DNA of 64,000 nt. Source: Liopterus haemorrhoidalis (taxonomy: Eukaryota > Arthropoda > Insecta > Coleoptera > Dytiscidae). The notes under the pieces are model-generated. The model was not told the DNA's origin. It saw nothing but the letters and a program-made list of their open reading frames with translations, and did no database searches. Below, piece by piece: positions 33,703 through 43,395 of this stretch. The first letter of the stretch is position 1, and each line of letters starts with the position of its first letter. The stretch spans positions 30,392,356-30,456,355 of the forward strand of contig OZ020624.1 in the NCBI GenBank assembly GCA_963971575.1, read 5' to 3'. The translations under genes and the position numbers were made by a program.

Positions 33703-33824
33703 ACTAGTTTATCGTAAGAAATAAATGCATCAACACTTCGAATAATAGTGTTAAGCTTGGTGTTCTTAGTTATTTCATAGAATTACAGACCCTGGGTGGA
33801 TCCTAGCTGACTTCATTTTATTAT
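33703..33824 (+). repeat. direct repeat copy 1 (partner 35440-35552)
   Basis: It runs from GTTTATC through AAATGCATCAACA, GGTTCTTAG-like text and GGGTGGATCCTAGCTGACTT. It abuts a 26-bp inverted repeat (TACCGTATTAGCCCGAGTCT.., 33825-33850) whose partner is at 35414-35439, next to direct repeat copy 2. Confidence 0.7.
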
Positions 33825-33869
33825 TACCGTATTAGCCCGAGTCTAACGCGACCCCGAATCTAACCTACT

Positions 33870-34252
33870 ACTATCAAACCTCGAACTAATGGGCATAAGG
33901 AACGTTGCTTTAAATTGGTTCAAAACTTATCTTCTGAGCCGATTACAATATGTTCAGCTTACGTTTCATTCACTACAAAGTACTGATCTGACGTTCGGAA
34001 TAATGAGATTGGTGTACCACAGAGTTCTATAGTAGGCCCTATTTTATTTATCCATTTCATTAATGACCTGCCTACTTTTTTGTAAAAATATAACAATACT
34101 ACACCAGTGCTCTATGCTGACGATACATCCTTTCTTGTGAGGGGCTCCATTAATGGCGACATAAGAACCTCCTGCTCTGCTATTTTGGAAGACCTCATAA
34201 AATGGCTTACCACTAACATGCTTACCCTCAACTATAGTAAAACAAGCTACTG
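33870..34252 (+). pseudogene. Jockey/CR1-type reverse transcriptase fragment
   Basis: The phrases are ELMGIRNVALNWFKTYLLSR, VPQSSIVGPILFIHFINDLP, VLYADDTSFLVRGSINGDI and LIKWLTTNMLTLNYSKTSY, in order but in shifting frames. The active-site YADD is kept. It is cut off at ~34255 beside the truncated hAT copy. Confidence 0.75.
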
Positions 34253-34305
34253 AACTTTAGATTTGATTATAGAACTGGTCTCAATATAGCTGAACCTTTC
34301 TGTCA

Positions 34306-35093
34306 CACAAAATAAATGTACTATTAAACAAATAATCAAACCATCAAAATGGGAGATAAAAAGAAGTAAAATGTATGAATACGGAGGCTTTTCAACAGAA
34401 GAAGTACGGATGAAAAGAGAAAGTAGACATGGAATGCAGGAGATTGTAGAAAGAATGAAGGACATACAGCAACAAGAATTAAGCGAGAGAATGAATGAAA
34501 CAAGGTACAATAATAAGTACAAAAAAAAATTGGAACATGCAAAGACCGCTGTATCTAAAAGAAACGGAAACAAAAGAATAATTGCAAGGTTTAGATGTGG
34601 GAATGAAGAAAAGGCGAACAAATTTTTGTTAAAAGAGGAGGATAAACGATGTAGAATGTGCAGAGAAGAAAGGGAGACGATTGAACATATGCTGGATGGA
34701 TGTGAAGAAATGAGAAGCAAAGGAGGAACAAGAGAAGATATTTTAAACTCAAATGGTTGCGGATACACATGGATGAAAGAGGTAATGGAGAGAAGAAAAG
34801 AAATTAAAGAAAAAGAAAATAATAGGAAAATTGTTGATTCCAAAACAAAGCAAATCCGATAGGTAGAAATTAGATTTATATTTTAGTTAAGACTTGTTAT
34901 GTAGGGAATAAACAGATATATAATAAAATGTAAAAATCACTGAAAACTGAACAAAAATCACAGAAAACGAACAAAAGATCATAATAAAATTAACAAAAAA
35001 TCTCAAAAATAATTATACATAAGCCTTTCGCGGACCACTAAAATTTTGCTGACGACCACCAGTGGTCCGCGGACCACCGGTTGAGTAACACTG
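34306..35093 (-). mobile_element. hAT-like element, truncated copy A
   Basis: The element end CAGTGTTACTCAACCGGTGG (read on the minus strand from 35093) and GGTCCGCGG words are hAT-like. The other end is cut off at ~34306 next to the RT fragment. It carries the LINE-derived frame 34371-34862. Sister copies are B at 38767-39578 and a short one at 37327. Confidence 0.65.
34371..34862 (+). pseudogene. LINE C-terminal ORF tail with Cys/His cluster
   Basis: A 163-codon open frame starts MYEYGGFSTEEV and continues through a charged, coiled-coil-prone stretch (ERMNETRYNNKYKKKLEHAK) to IIARFRCGNEEKANKFLLKE and CRMCREERETIEHMLDGC (CxxC..H..C, zinc-knuckle-like). The minus-strand LINE at 56776-57340 has the same plan (ARFRFGNE, CRTCGKQPETLFH). 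It lacks any RT and its start Met is probably incidental. It sits inside hAT copy A. Confidence 0.7.
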
Positions 35094-35315
35094 CTCTAAG
35101 TCACGTTGCCTATAAGATCTATTGAAATAGCCAAAGTGGTATTTCGATCTAATTACCTGTGTCTATAGAAATTTGGCGGATCAAATTCCTATAAACTGCG
35201 TTGCCATTAAACCGTAGGATCTTTGAAACATTCAAATAATGTTTCAACCTTTTAAATTTTTATTTAACTTTGAGTTTGTTGTAAAAGACGACAGAAAACT
35301 CGCACAAACTCGCAC

Positions 35316-35352
35316 CACCAGTGATCCGCGGACCACCGGTTGAGTAACACTG
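35316..35352 (-). mobile_element. solo hAT-like terminal repeat
   Basis: A 37-bp repeat of the copy A end (GATCCGCGGACCACCGGTTG then AGTAACACTG) lies 260 bp further on, with no element body attached. Confidence 0.6.
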
Positions 35353-35439
35353 ACCTAGACCTTGAATTTAGCGCGTCAATTTTTTTCACAAAAAATAATT
35401 GGTCAAAAAATATCGCGTTATATTCGGGCAAATACGGTA

Positions 35440-35552
35440 GTTTATCTTGGGCAGTAAATGCATCAACAATTCGAATAACAGCGTTAATCCTCGTGTTCTT
35501 AGCTATTTTATAGCATTACAAACCCTAGGTGGGTCCTAGATGACTTAATTTT
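35440..35552 (+). repeat. direct repeat copy 2 (partner 33703-33824)
   Basis: It begins directly after the inverted repeat ending at 35439 and follows copy 1 (AAATGCATCAACAATTCGAA, GTGTTCTTAGCTATTTT, CCTAGGTGGGTCCTAG), diverged by point changes. Confidence 0.7.
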
Positions 35553-35565
35553 ATTATTATTATTT

Positions 35566-35762
35566 TATTTTATTTACATCGGCCTATTTCTGCAACGAAG
35601 CTAATCGCCGATGCCAGGGGGCGAGCTCCTACACCTGGAGGAGGGGTGAATGATTGTGAAAATGGGATAAGTAAACATAATATCCTCACCCGAATAATAT
35701 CAACAACGGGGAATTGAACTAGCAATCTCACAATTCAGACTGCTTTAACCATCCTAGCTGAT
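35566..35762 (-). mobile_element. tRNA-derived SINE, minus strand
   Basis: It is a minus-strand relative of the SINE at 28257: the complement of GGCATCGGCGATTAGC is at ~35592-35607 and the central domain CATTCACCCCTCCTCCAGGT follows. The tRNA head is decayed (TAGTTCAATTCCCC in place of a clean B box). Confidence 0.75.
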
Positions 35763-36368
35763 TTCACTATCTCCTATTCCGGTTTGTCACCTTCTTACAG
35801 CCATCCATAGATTTCTAGAACTTTCGGCTAACTCAATGTTCAAAATTCGGTGTTCGTTTCAAGACTACTGTATTCCCTACTTTATCATAACAATAATTTT
35901 ATTGTATTTTTTTTTTACTTGCCCGACCTTAATATATAAGGGGCAAGTATTGTATTCGCGAAAATTTTCGATGTCGAGATTTTGACTGATGACCACGTTT
36001 CATGGTCCAGGGAATCTACAAACCTATTTTCGAAGTGCCGTCCGTATGTGTTTGTGTGTCTGTGTATACACGATAACTCAAGAACGGTTCAACTTAGAGA
36101 ATTCGTTCTGGTACTAAAAAATTCTCCTATTAATTGGGAAGAACCCTATTGTTTTTTATGAAGATCGGTTGACTAGAACTGGGAGTTTACTCGTGTCGAT
36201 TTTTGCGAATATTTAGCAACAGAAAAATATTTCGAAAAAAATTATTGAACAAAAGTTACTATAAATGCAATTACTAATAACTTTTATTTGAGACGTTTTT
36301 TGATAAAACGAAAAAATTTGAAATTTTTTGTAAAATTATTTAAGTCTCAATTTTTTATACTTATATGT
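35763..36368. other. non-coding repeat-like interval
   Basis: Phrases such as CGATAACTCAAGAACGGTTC and GAAGATCGGTTGAC resemble non-coding interspersed repeats. Around 36350-36640 it is related to 48870-48940. Confidence 0.35.
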
Positions 36369-36594
36369 AGGGTGACCAGATTTCAGTAAAGGGTAACCGG
36401 GACACAGAGAAAAAAAAAGGTCCTCACCTCCCAAAACTAAGTGAAGAGCGCAAAACAAAAAAAAGGTCCTCACCTCCCAAAATTAAGTGAAGAGCAAAAA
36501 AAAAAACCTCAAAAACCGGGACAATCGGACGTCCCGAGAACATTTTTCGGGACACCGGGACAATTGACCTAAAACCGGGACGGATGGTCACCCT
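36369..36594. mobile_element. 226-bp TIR element with target duplication and empty site
   Basis: The ends are AGGGTGACCA and TGGTCACCCT. ACTTATATGT occurs immediately on both sides (36359-36368 and 36595-36604). The related segment at 48888-48897 has ACTTATATGT once and no insert. The interior has a 56-bp tandem duplication (GGTCCTCACCTCCCAAAA..) and CCGGGAC words. It is probably hAT-related given an 8-10-bp duplication. Confidence 0.8.
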
Positions 36595-36604
36595 ACTTAT
36601 ATGT

Positions 36605-37326
36605 AACGTTTCCATGGTCAGGGTAATTAATTCGTAACTAGTTAACCAAGCCTTGGACAAAAATTTGTATAGAACATAATTTGTTGTATTTTTGAAGATT
36701 TAGCTAAAAAAAAAAAATTTTATTAATTTTTTTTTTTAAATTTTTTTATGGGAGGGCAAGTCTAGCGGAGGTTTCCCTTCGCCACTGGTTTTATTATTTA
36801 TTAGTGTTATGCCTCTTTTCATCCAACTTTTGATCTAACTTCACATTCTTCCAAATATCTTTCTACGTGTTTCTTGGTTTTTTTAAAGCTCAAATTTCAA
36901 AAATACGAACAAAAATCTTCTATCTGTCTTACTTTTTGAAATATGGGTGTTAAAATAATTTTATCTCTACTATCAAATTTTTTCTCTTAAGAATCAGCCA
37001 TGGATAAACACTTAAAGAAGTTTTAATTTAATGTAGAGAAGAATATAATTATAAAAGATATGAAAACCCTTACGGCAAAATAATGTGAAAAAGTAAAAAA
37101 AAATCAAATTTTAAATTTTAATTTAAAAACTTAAATTTAGTTTGTTGTTAAATAAAATTAAGGTCCAGCTGAAATTAATATCTTGGTTAAAAATTTTTGA
37201 GTGTTATAAAATGATAATTTAAATGAGTTAGTGAAAATTGTAGTAGAAATGCAGAGAATATTCGGAATATTCCATATTATCTACATGATATCTCTCAATT
37301 TTGTGTCATGGAACGCTGGATAGAAG
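36605..37326. other. AT-rich interval
   Basis: It continues the repeat-like sequence on the other side of the insert, then A/T runs. No coding is seen. Confidence 0.4.
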
Positions 37327-37575
37327 AGTGTTTCTCAACAGGTGGTCCGCGGAAAGTTTTTGTATTTGTTTTTTGCGTGTTTTTAGTTATTATTTATGCA
37401 CATTTTTCATGTAAATAATATATATTTTGTTTATTTTTTGTAAACTTTCTGTGATTTTCTACAAATAAAATAAATGTATTTAGTAGCACATTAAATATAT
37501 TTGTTTTCTTGCAAAAAAATAACCAAAAATTATTATTAGTGCTCCGCGTTAGAAAATTATATATTTTACCCTTCA
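37327..37575 (+). mobile_element. hAT-like element copy C, without the LINE insert
   Basis: The start AGTGTTTCTCAACAGGTGGT then CCGCGG and the end part GTGCTCCGCGTTAGAAAATT correspond to the two ends of copy B. The interior is short and lacks the LINE ORF, so it approximates the unloaded form. Confidence 0.55.
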
Positions 37576-38548
37576 AAGTAAGTAACATACAGTAAATTAA
37601 TTAAATTTCAGTTATTCAATCGTGACTTTTGTTGCATTCTAAAGCCCCGCATTTATAATGATATTTATTTATAGTTGAATTTAAATTTAAAACTTGTAAT
37701 TTAATGCTTAACTTGGTCATTGGGCCTCTTGGGTCCACGTGACTTACTTTAGACCAATAGTAGTATGTCAGGTGATTGACTGCCAACCAATCGTAGCGTA
37801 CCTTGTACATTTTTTTCGAGCGTCTAACTACGAGAAAACTCTCTTTCATCCCGTCGTTCAAACTGTACAGATCGTCATTTTAGCAGTGCATATTTTTGTA
37901 TTTTATAATCGCAACGAGAGGTTTTTAATTAGTGCTTATTTAAATAATAAGCCTAATATCTTATTATCGTTGTTTATTTGTACATTTTCGTTAGTATCTG
38001 TGCAAATAAATACCAAACCAAGAATCGCCATTGTTACACATTTACTGTGCTACGTGAAATACCAGTCCTTTGGTAGTATTTGTTTAAATTTTGTATATTA
38101 TTCATGCTAACACTCGTTAGTTAATGTCGATTATCGTAAATTTAGTTACGATTCAATCGTTAAGTTGTGATATTTTAATAATACAAGTTCAAAATTGTTA
38201 TAAACTCGTTACCGAGTGTTTTTTTATAATTTAAATAGCCTAACTCGATTTTCGGTTGCTTCAATGGTCCTAATCAACCTGGATTACCAGGTATTATTAA
38301 AATATATTATTTATTTCAATAAATTGTTAAAATAAAATATTAACAAACATTTGTGACGTCACACATTCCTGAGGTTCGGTAATGTTCGGTTATTGTCGGT
38401 CCGTAGCGAGCACCGACGTATTCTCTGAGACAAAACGCACAATATATGTTTACTGTTAATACTTACAAATTTTAAGATTGTTTTAAAAATAAAAGTATTA
38501 ATAAAACACGTCTATAATTAATAAAATTTGAATTAATATAGCCGTGTA
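37576..38548. other. interval without recognisable features
   Basis: The 123-codon frame at 37739 has no recognisable motif, and the phrase TGTTCGGTTATTGTCGG near 38385 is unexplained. Confidence 0.4.
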
Positions 38549-39516
38549 CGAGTTTTCTGTCGTCTTTTACAACAAAAGTTAAATAAATAAATTTAAATAA
38601 AAATTTAAAAGGTTGAAACATTATTTGAATGTTTCAAAGATCCTACGGTTTAATGGCAACGCAGTTTATAGGAATTTGATCCGCCAAATTTCTATAGACA
38701 CAGGTAATTAGATCGAAATACCACTTTGGCTATTTCAATAGATCTTATAGGCAACGTGACTTAGATCAGTGTTACTCAACCGGTGGTCCGCGGACCACTG
38801 GTGGTCATCAGCAAAATTTTAGTGGTCCGGGAAAGGCTGATGTATAATTATTTTTGAGATTTTTTGTTAATTTTTTTATGATCTTTTGTTCGTTTTCTGT
38901 GATTTTTGTTCATTTTTCAGTGATTTTTACATTTTATTATATATCTGTTTATTCCCTACATAACAAGTTTTAACTAAAATATAAATCTAATTTCTACCTG
39001 TCGGATTTGCTTTGTTTTGGAATCAACAATTTTCCTATTATTTTATTTTTCTTTAATTTCTTTTCTTCTCTCCATTACCCCTTTCATCCATGTGTATCCG
39101 CAACCAGTTGAGTTTAAAATATCTTATCTTGTTCTCTTATCGTCTCCCTTTCTTCTCTGCACATTTTACATCGTTTATCCTCCTCTTTTAACAAAAATTT
39201 GTTCGCCTTTTCTTCATTCCCACATCTAAACCTTGCAATTATTCTTTTTTTTCCGTTTCTTTTAGATGCAGCGGTCTTTGCATGTTCCAATTTTTTTTTG
39301 TACTTATTATTGTACCTTGTTTCATTCATTCTCTCGCTTAATTCTTGTTTCTGTATGTCCTTCATTCTTTCTACCATCTCCTGCATTCCATGTCTATTTT
39401 TTCTTTTTCTCCGTACTTCTTCTGTTGAAAAGCCTCCGTATTCATACATTTTACTTCTTTTTATCTCCCATTTTGATGGTTTGATTATTTGTTTAATAGT
39501 ACATTTATTTTTTGTG
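38549..39516. repeat. right arm of the ~1-kb inverted duplication
   Basis: It is the reverse complement of 34306-35302. It differs by scattered substitutions and a ~39-bp deletion within the LINE-derived frame near 39130. Confidence 0.9.
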
Positions 39517-39578
39517 GTCCGCGGTAGAAAATAAAATATTGTACTGGTCCGTGGTACGTTTTCGGTTGAGAAACACTT
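38767..39578 (+). mobile_element. hAT-like element, copy B with both ends
   Basis: The left end is CAGTGTTACTCAACCGGTGG and the right end is GGTTGAGAAACACTT (complement of a CAGTGTTTCTC-type end with one change). Flanks ACTTAGAT and CTATAGAA do not match, so no target duplication remains. The body is mostly an antisense LINE tail. Confidence 0.65.
39006..39450 (-). pseudogene. LINE C-terminal ORF tail, second copy
   Basis: It has the same frame as 34371-34862: MYEYGGFSTEEVRRKRKNRH, ERMNETRYNNKYKKKLEHAK, CKMCREERETI. The deletion removes EHMLDGCEEM, including the His and last Cys of the cluster, and shifts the frame to an early stop. Confidence 0.75.
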
Positions 39579-39750
39579 CTATAGAAAACAATTTTAAACT
39601 TTTAGCAAAATGTAACTCTTACTGACTCTGTTCAAGAATATCTTTGTTTTCCTATGAAACTCGAATTCATTCGGTGGTTCCTTTAAATGAAGTAAAGAGT
39701 AGTATTGGGTGGGAGCAACTATTTTATTATTTCTTGTCCACCTACTAGAA

Positions 39751-40797
39751 CAGTGTTTCTCAACCTTTTCTGGCCTGGGACCCCCCGAAATTATGTAAAT
39801 ATTGTCTGCGGCCCCCCTATACTATGGTGTATCAAGATAATAGGAACACGATTTTTTTGAGCAAGTTTGAGGAAATTTTTTTTTTTGAGGAAATTTTTTT
39901 TTTTTTTTCAGGAAAAATTTGGAACTAAAATTTATCCACAAAATTGAATGGTAGCATTGAAATTTTCCGGAAAAACCGGAAGTACAGGATATCAAGGACA
40001 ATTTCGAATTTTTAAATGGGAACGTATGTCATATTCTTTGGATAGAGCTTTTCAACAACTTTTACTTAAACATTTTTTTAAAATCTTTTACGGTTGACAA
40101 AAAATTGTATTATTTTTAAATGACGATTATATTCCCTATAACGACTTGAAAGTAAAGTATTTTTATTTACAAGTGTTCAAAGTGCCTTCCATTTTAATTT
40201 AAACACAATCGCATCCTTACTCTTGAGTTATCTGTAGCTCGGAGAGCAATTAAAAAAATATATAATAAAAAATATTGCAATTTCAAGTCGTACCTACTTC
40301 AAAGAACAACTTGAAAATACTTGAAGTACCGCGAAACATTGTGAGAGATTCCCATCAACCGACACATACAGTTTATTTTACCTTGATATAGTCTATTTAT
40401 AGTCGGTTTATTTGGTTAAAACGGAACTGTATTTTCAAATCTAGTAATTTTTATGAATTGAATGAAACTTTTGATCATTTTGTTTAGTAAAAGCCCATTT
40501 ACTCATTATAAAGTTAGCTAGTGACAACGTGAAATAGCCTGTAGTTTAAATTAGTTGTCAAAATAAGTAAATTATGTATAAAAATAAATAGAATATTTAT
40601 TTTATTTATGTTATGAAAGGTATATTTATATGAAAATAAATGTACGATATTTATAAATATGGATAAAATTTATATCTTGCAAGATTGAGTGCATTTTTAT
40701 TATATTTTCATGTTTCGATCTTGTATGACTTCGCGGCCCCCCGACGAATCCTTCACGGACCCCTAGGGGGCCGCGGCCCCCCGGTTGAGAAACGCTG
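39751..40797. mobile_element. non-autonomous hAT element with perfect 8-bp duplication
   Basis: The left end is CAGTGTTTCTCAACCTTTTC and the right end is GGTTGAGAAACGCTG. TACTAGAA flanks both sides exactly (39743-39750 and 40798-40805). GC-rich subterminal parts (GGCCCCCC) frame an AT-rich core without coding capacity. The length of 1047 bp is short for an autonomous hAT. Confidence 0.9.
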
Positions 40798-41097
40798 TAC
40801 TAGAAGACGAGCACGAAATCTTTATCCACCAGATATCTCTTATTTCTCGATTTAAGGATTCCACACACCAAAGCGGCCGCGGTGGCGGCCACGGTGGCGA
40901 TAATGCAGCGGCCTAACGCAACCTATACAATACAATGAGACCACGCACATACAAGCGTTCCGCTATCTGAGAACGCCACCGACTGCAGCGTTCAGTCTAG
41001 CGATCACCAAACACTGGCGGCCAAACTCGACAAGTTGCGTTAGGCCGCGCGATATTCATTGTTTATATACCACAGAGTGAATATATTTAAGAAAATA

Positions 41098-41240
41098 ATG
41101 TCGAAAATAGATAATTTAACAGAAAAAATCATAGATCAGTAAAGGATCATTTAATTTTGTATGACTTAGCACATCCTGATTACAAGAATATTAGAAAAAA
41201 AATAAAGTGTGGGACGAAACAGGAAAAGTTTTGGAAATTG
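41098..41240 (+). pseudogene. MADF-like domain relic
   Basis: It reads MSKIDNLTEKIIDQ, then in a shifted frame KDHLILYDLAHPDYKNIRKK and, after another shift, VWDETGKVLEID. The LYD..H..YKN..KK..VW.E pattern is that of MADF DNA-binding domains. It is cut off at 41248 by the nested MITE. Confidence 0.6.
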
Positions 41241-41247
41241 ATAGTAA

Positions 41248-41612
41248 AGTCTGTTCCAAACGGTTAGGCGGAATAATGCTTTTCAGCCGTTTTGTTTAAG
41301 CTTTGTAAATCATACTTGCAACAAACATTTTTTGGTTAAGGTTAATATCATTTTAAAATGTCATTTTCTTTATATTTTGATTTTTTGTGTCATTCTTAAT
41401 ACAAATATCCCATTTATTTATTTTTTGTCATTAAAATATGTAAGAAAATTAATTTAAGTTTGACATATGTCATTCGTTTCCATGGTTTCATTGTTGGAAT
41501 TTTAAATTTTGACATTCCAACGTGAAAAATGAAATAGCCCAAGCAAGGTTCCTTTTCCAACCTAAAAGAACGAAATTCTCATTTAGTTCCGCCTAACCGT
41601 TTGAAACAGACT
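41248..41612. mobile_element. MITE nested in the Harbinger-like element
   Basis: Inverted repeats AGTCTGTTCCAAACGGTTAG.. (41248-41273) and its complement (41587-41612) match over 26 bp with one mismatch. They enclose AT-rich, non-coding sequence. It interrupts the MADF relic, so it is younger. Confidence 0.8.
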
Positions 41613-41834
41613 GTGAGTAGATTATTATTTTTCCTCTACATACAATTAATTATTCTATTGTATTCTCGCAATCAATATTATCATACAACTATATACCGTG
41701 ATTCACTAACTGATTGCTACCGCTACCGCCATTCCCACCGCGTTAGTGTGAGGAGACCTGATCGCTAGTCGTATCGCTACTGTGGCCGCCACCGTGGCCG
41801 CCACCGCGGCCGCTTTGGTGTGTGGAATCCTTTA

Positions 41835-42560
41835 TGCTTAACTCGAGGAAAAACAACACACAAAAACATATAATTTTAACTTGAGTTATGGATAGCTCGT
41901 TCTTTTGACCTAGCCATAAGAGAATTAATACTTTGAGATTGTGAGTGCTTCGTCGTTGTTCCAAAGAATATATTCTATTATGAACTATTGATAGTAAGAT
42001 GTTCTTCCCTGGTAATTGAAATTGAGTCCTTTCTGTCCACTCGTATCAGCTTTCACCACGAGTATAATTCGTCAGTTATAATGAAGCAATAACTCCATTC
42101 AACATACCTTTAAATTGAGGGCAGTAAATTTCTCCCTAATGTGAAATTATAAATTCAATGCACCGTTTCTCGTAAAATCAATGTAGAGTTGCAACCTGCA
42201 GTTGAAACACATACAACATTGCATCTCGGTTAAGCACACAGGGGCACTACGTACATGAATAATTCTATAGTAAACACTGCAACAATGTGTCCATTTGAGC
42301 AAGTAACTTGCACACCACCGCACCCTTTGTTTGAATTCGGAGACAATGTGCCGAACGATCGGGAAACCAGGAAACACAACCCTATGGAAGCAAAATCAAT
42401 TCTCTGTTTGAAGGATTTATTATTATTATTACAAAAAAACATGCTTCATCGTATACATATGTACTAAATGAAAATTTTCTGGTGAAAAAAGCGTTGGATT
42501 TGCCTGAGAGCAACAATATACAATCCTGATGATGTTGGATGCACCTTCATTTTTATAGAA
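41835..42560. other. interval without recognisable features
   Basis: A (TTA)n stretch at ~42418-42431 could be a LINE tail. No coding was recognised. Confidence 0.4.
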
Positions 42561-42562
42561 TA

Positions 42563-43395
42563 CGAGGGGCAATCAAATATAAACGAGCCTTTTATTTTAA
42601 CAATTTTTTTTACAAGAAATATTTATACATTTCTACAAATTATTTTTCCACATAGTCTCCTCCTTTTAGGATGCATTTTTCCCAACGTTTGGGCAGTTTA
42701 TTTATCCCGTTTTCGTAGAATGAAATGCGGGTATCCAACCAGTTGTGCACAAACGTTTTCACTTGATCATTGTTCTCAAATCGCTCGCCTCCAAGTGCTC
42801 CTTTGAGGGGCCCAAAGATGTGGTAATCGCATAGCCATACGTCTGGACTATAAAGTGGTTGTTCCAGCATTTGCCAGTGCATATCCACCAGTTTATGTTG
42901 CGTTGGATCTGCTATGTGGAACCTGGCATTGTTGAAGGATCATCACTCAGCAGCTTTGGAAGCCAACGTGATGAGATTTTTTTGAAGCCCAATTTCTTTC
43001 GGAAGGTTAATTGGACACTTCCATAGCTGACACTAAGTTCCTCCGAAATTTCAAGCACTGTTAATCGTCGATCCCGTTCCATTAACTCACAAGCACGAGC
43101 AATGTTTTCATAAGTCACAATGGTGCAAGGCCGGCGAGGATGACTTTGATTTTCAACTAGTTCACGGCATTGCTGGAACTCGTTGTACCAAACTTTTACC
43201 CTTGGCCGTGAAAGGGTATCTTGCCCGAACTGGAACTGCGGTGAATTTCGGCTGGTTTCACGTTTTCACGGGTTAGAAACTTTATAATAATGTGTTGCGC
43301 AACAGAGACTGGCACACTCTTCACATTCATCGTAAAGGCTAGTAAATATAACATTAAATAAACCGATTGGGTTGGTTTTTCCCCTCTACGCATCC
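42563..43395 (-). pseudogene. mariner with internal deletion
   Basis: The plus-strand left end CGAGGGGCAATCAAATATAA after TA is a mariner terminal repeat. On the minus strand: MNVKSVPVSVAQHIIIKFLT, then MTYENIARACELMERDRRLT and SVSYGSVQLTFRKKLGFKKI (helix-turn-helix region), a jump to NARFHIADPTQHKLVDMHWQ, YSPDVWLCDYHIFGPLKGAL, and LPKRWEKCILKGGDYVE. The segment with the first catalytic Asp is deleted at ~42940 and the HDNAR Asp is replaced by Asn. The right end is too decayed to place exactly. Confidence 0.82.

Larger units (their letters stand above)
34306..35302. repeat. left arm of a ~1-kb inverted duplication
   Basis: It is the reverse complement of 38549-39516, at high identity by eye. 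The arm contains most of a hAT-like element (34306-35093) with an embedded LINE ORF, plus ~210 bp of flanking DNA beyond the element end (35094-35302). The shared flank shows that the duplication is segmental and not two independent insertions. Confidence 0.9.
40855..41831. mobile_element. PIF/Harbinger-like element with TTA duplication
   Basis: Inverted ends of ~45 bp begin AGGATTCCACACACCAAAGC and are rich in GGCCGCGGTGGCGGCC. The 3-bp TTA occurs on both sides (40852-40854 and 41832-41834), the target type of PIF/Harbinger. A second internal inverted pair (GCGGCCTAACGCAAC, 40908-40922 and 41033-41047) sits inside. It contains a MADF-like coding relic, as expected for the accessory protein of this superfamily, and a nested MITE. 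Confidence 0.75.

Noticed and set aside
34247..34843. 198-codon minus-strand frame with strongly hydrophobic composition, membrane-protein-like
   Set aside because: It is the antisense of the charged, A-rich LINE ORF at 34371-34862; its hydrophobicity follows from that, as does the similar frame at 39017-39534.
37739..38110. 123-codon frame with hydrophobic segments
   Set aside because: There is no recognisable motif, no neighbours supporting a gene, and the composition is what AT-rich DNA gives by chance.
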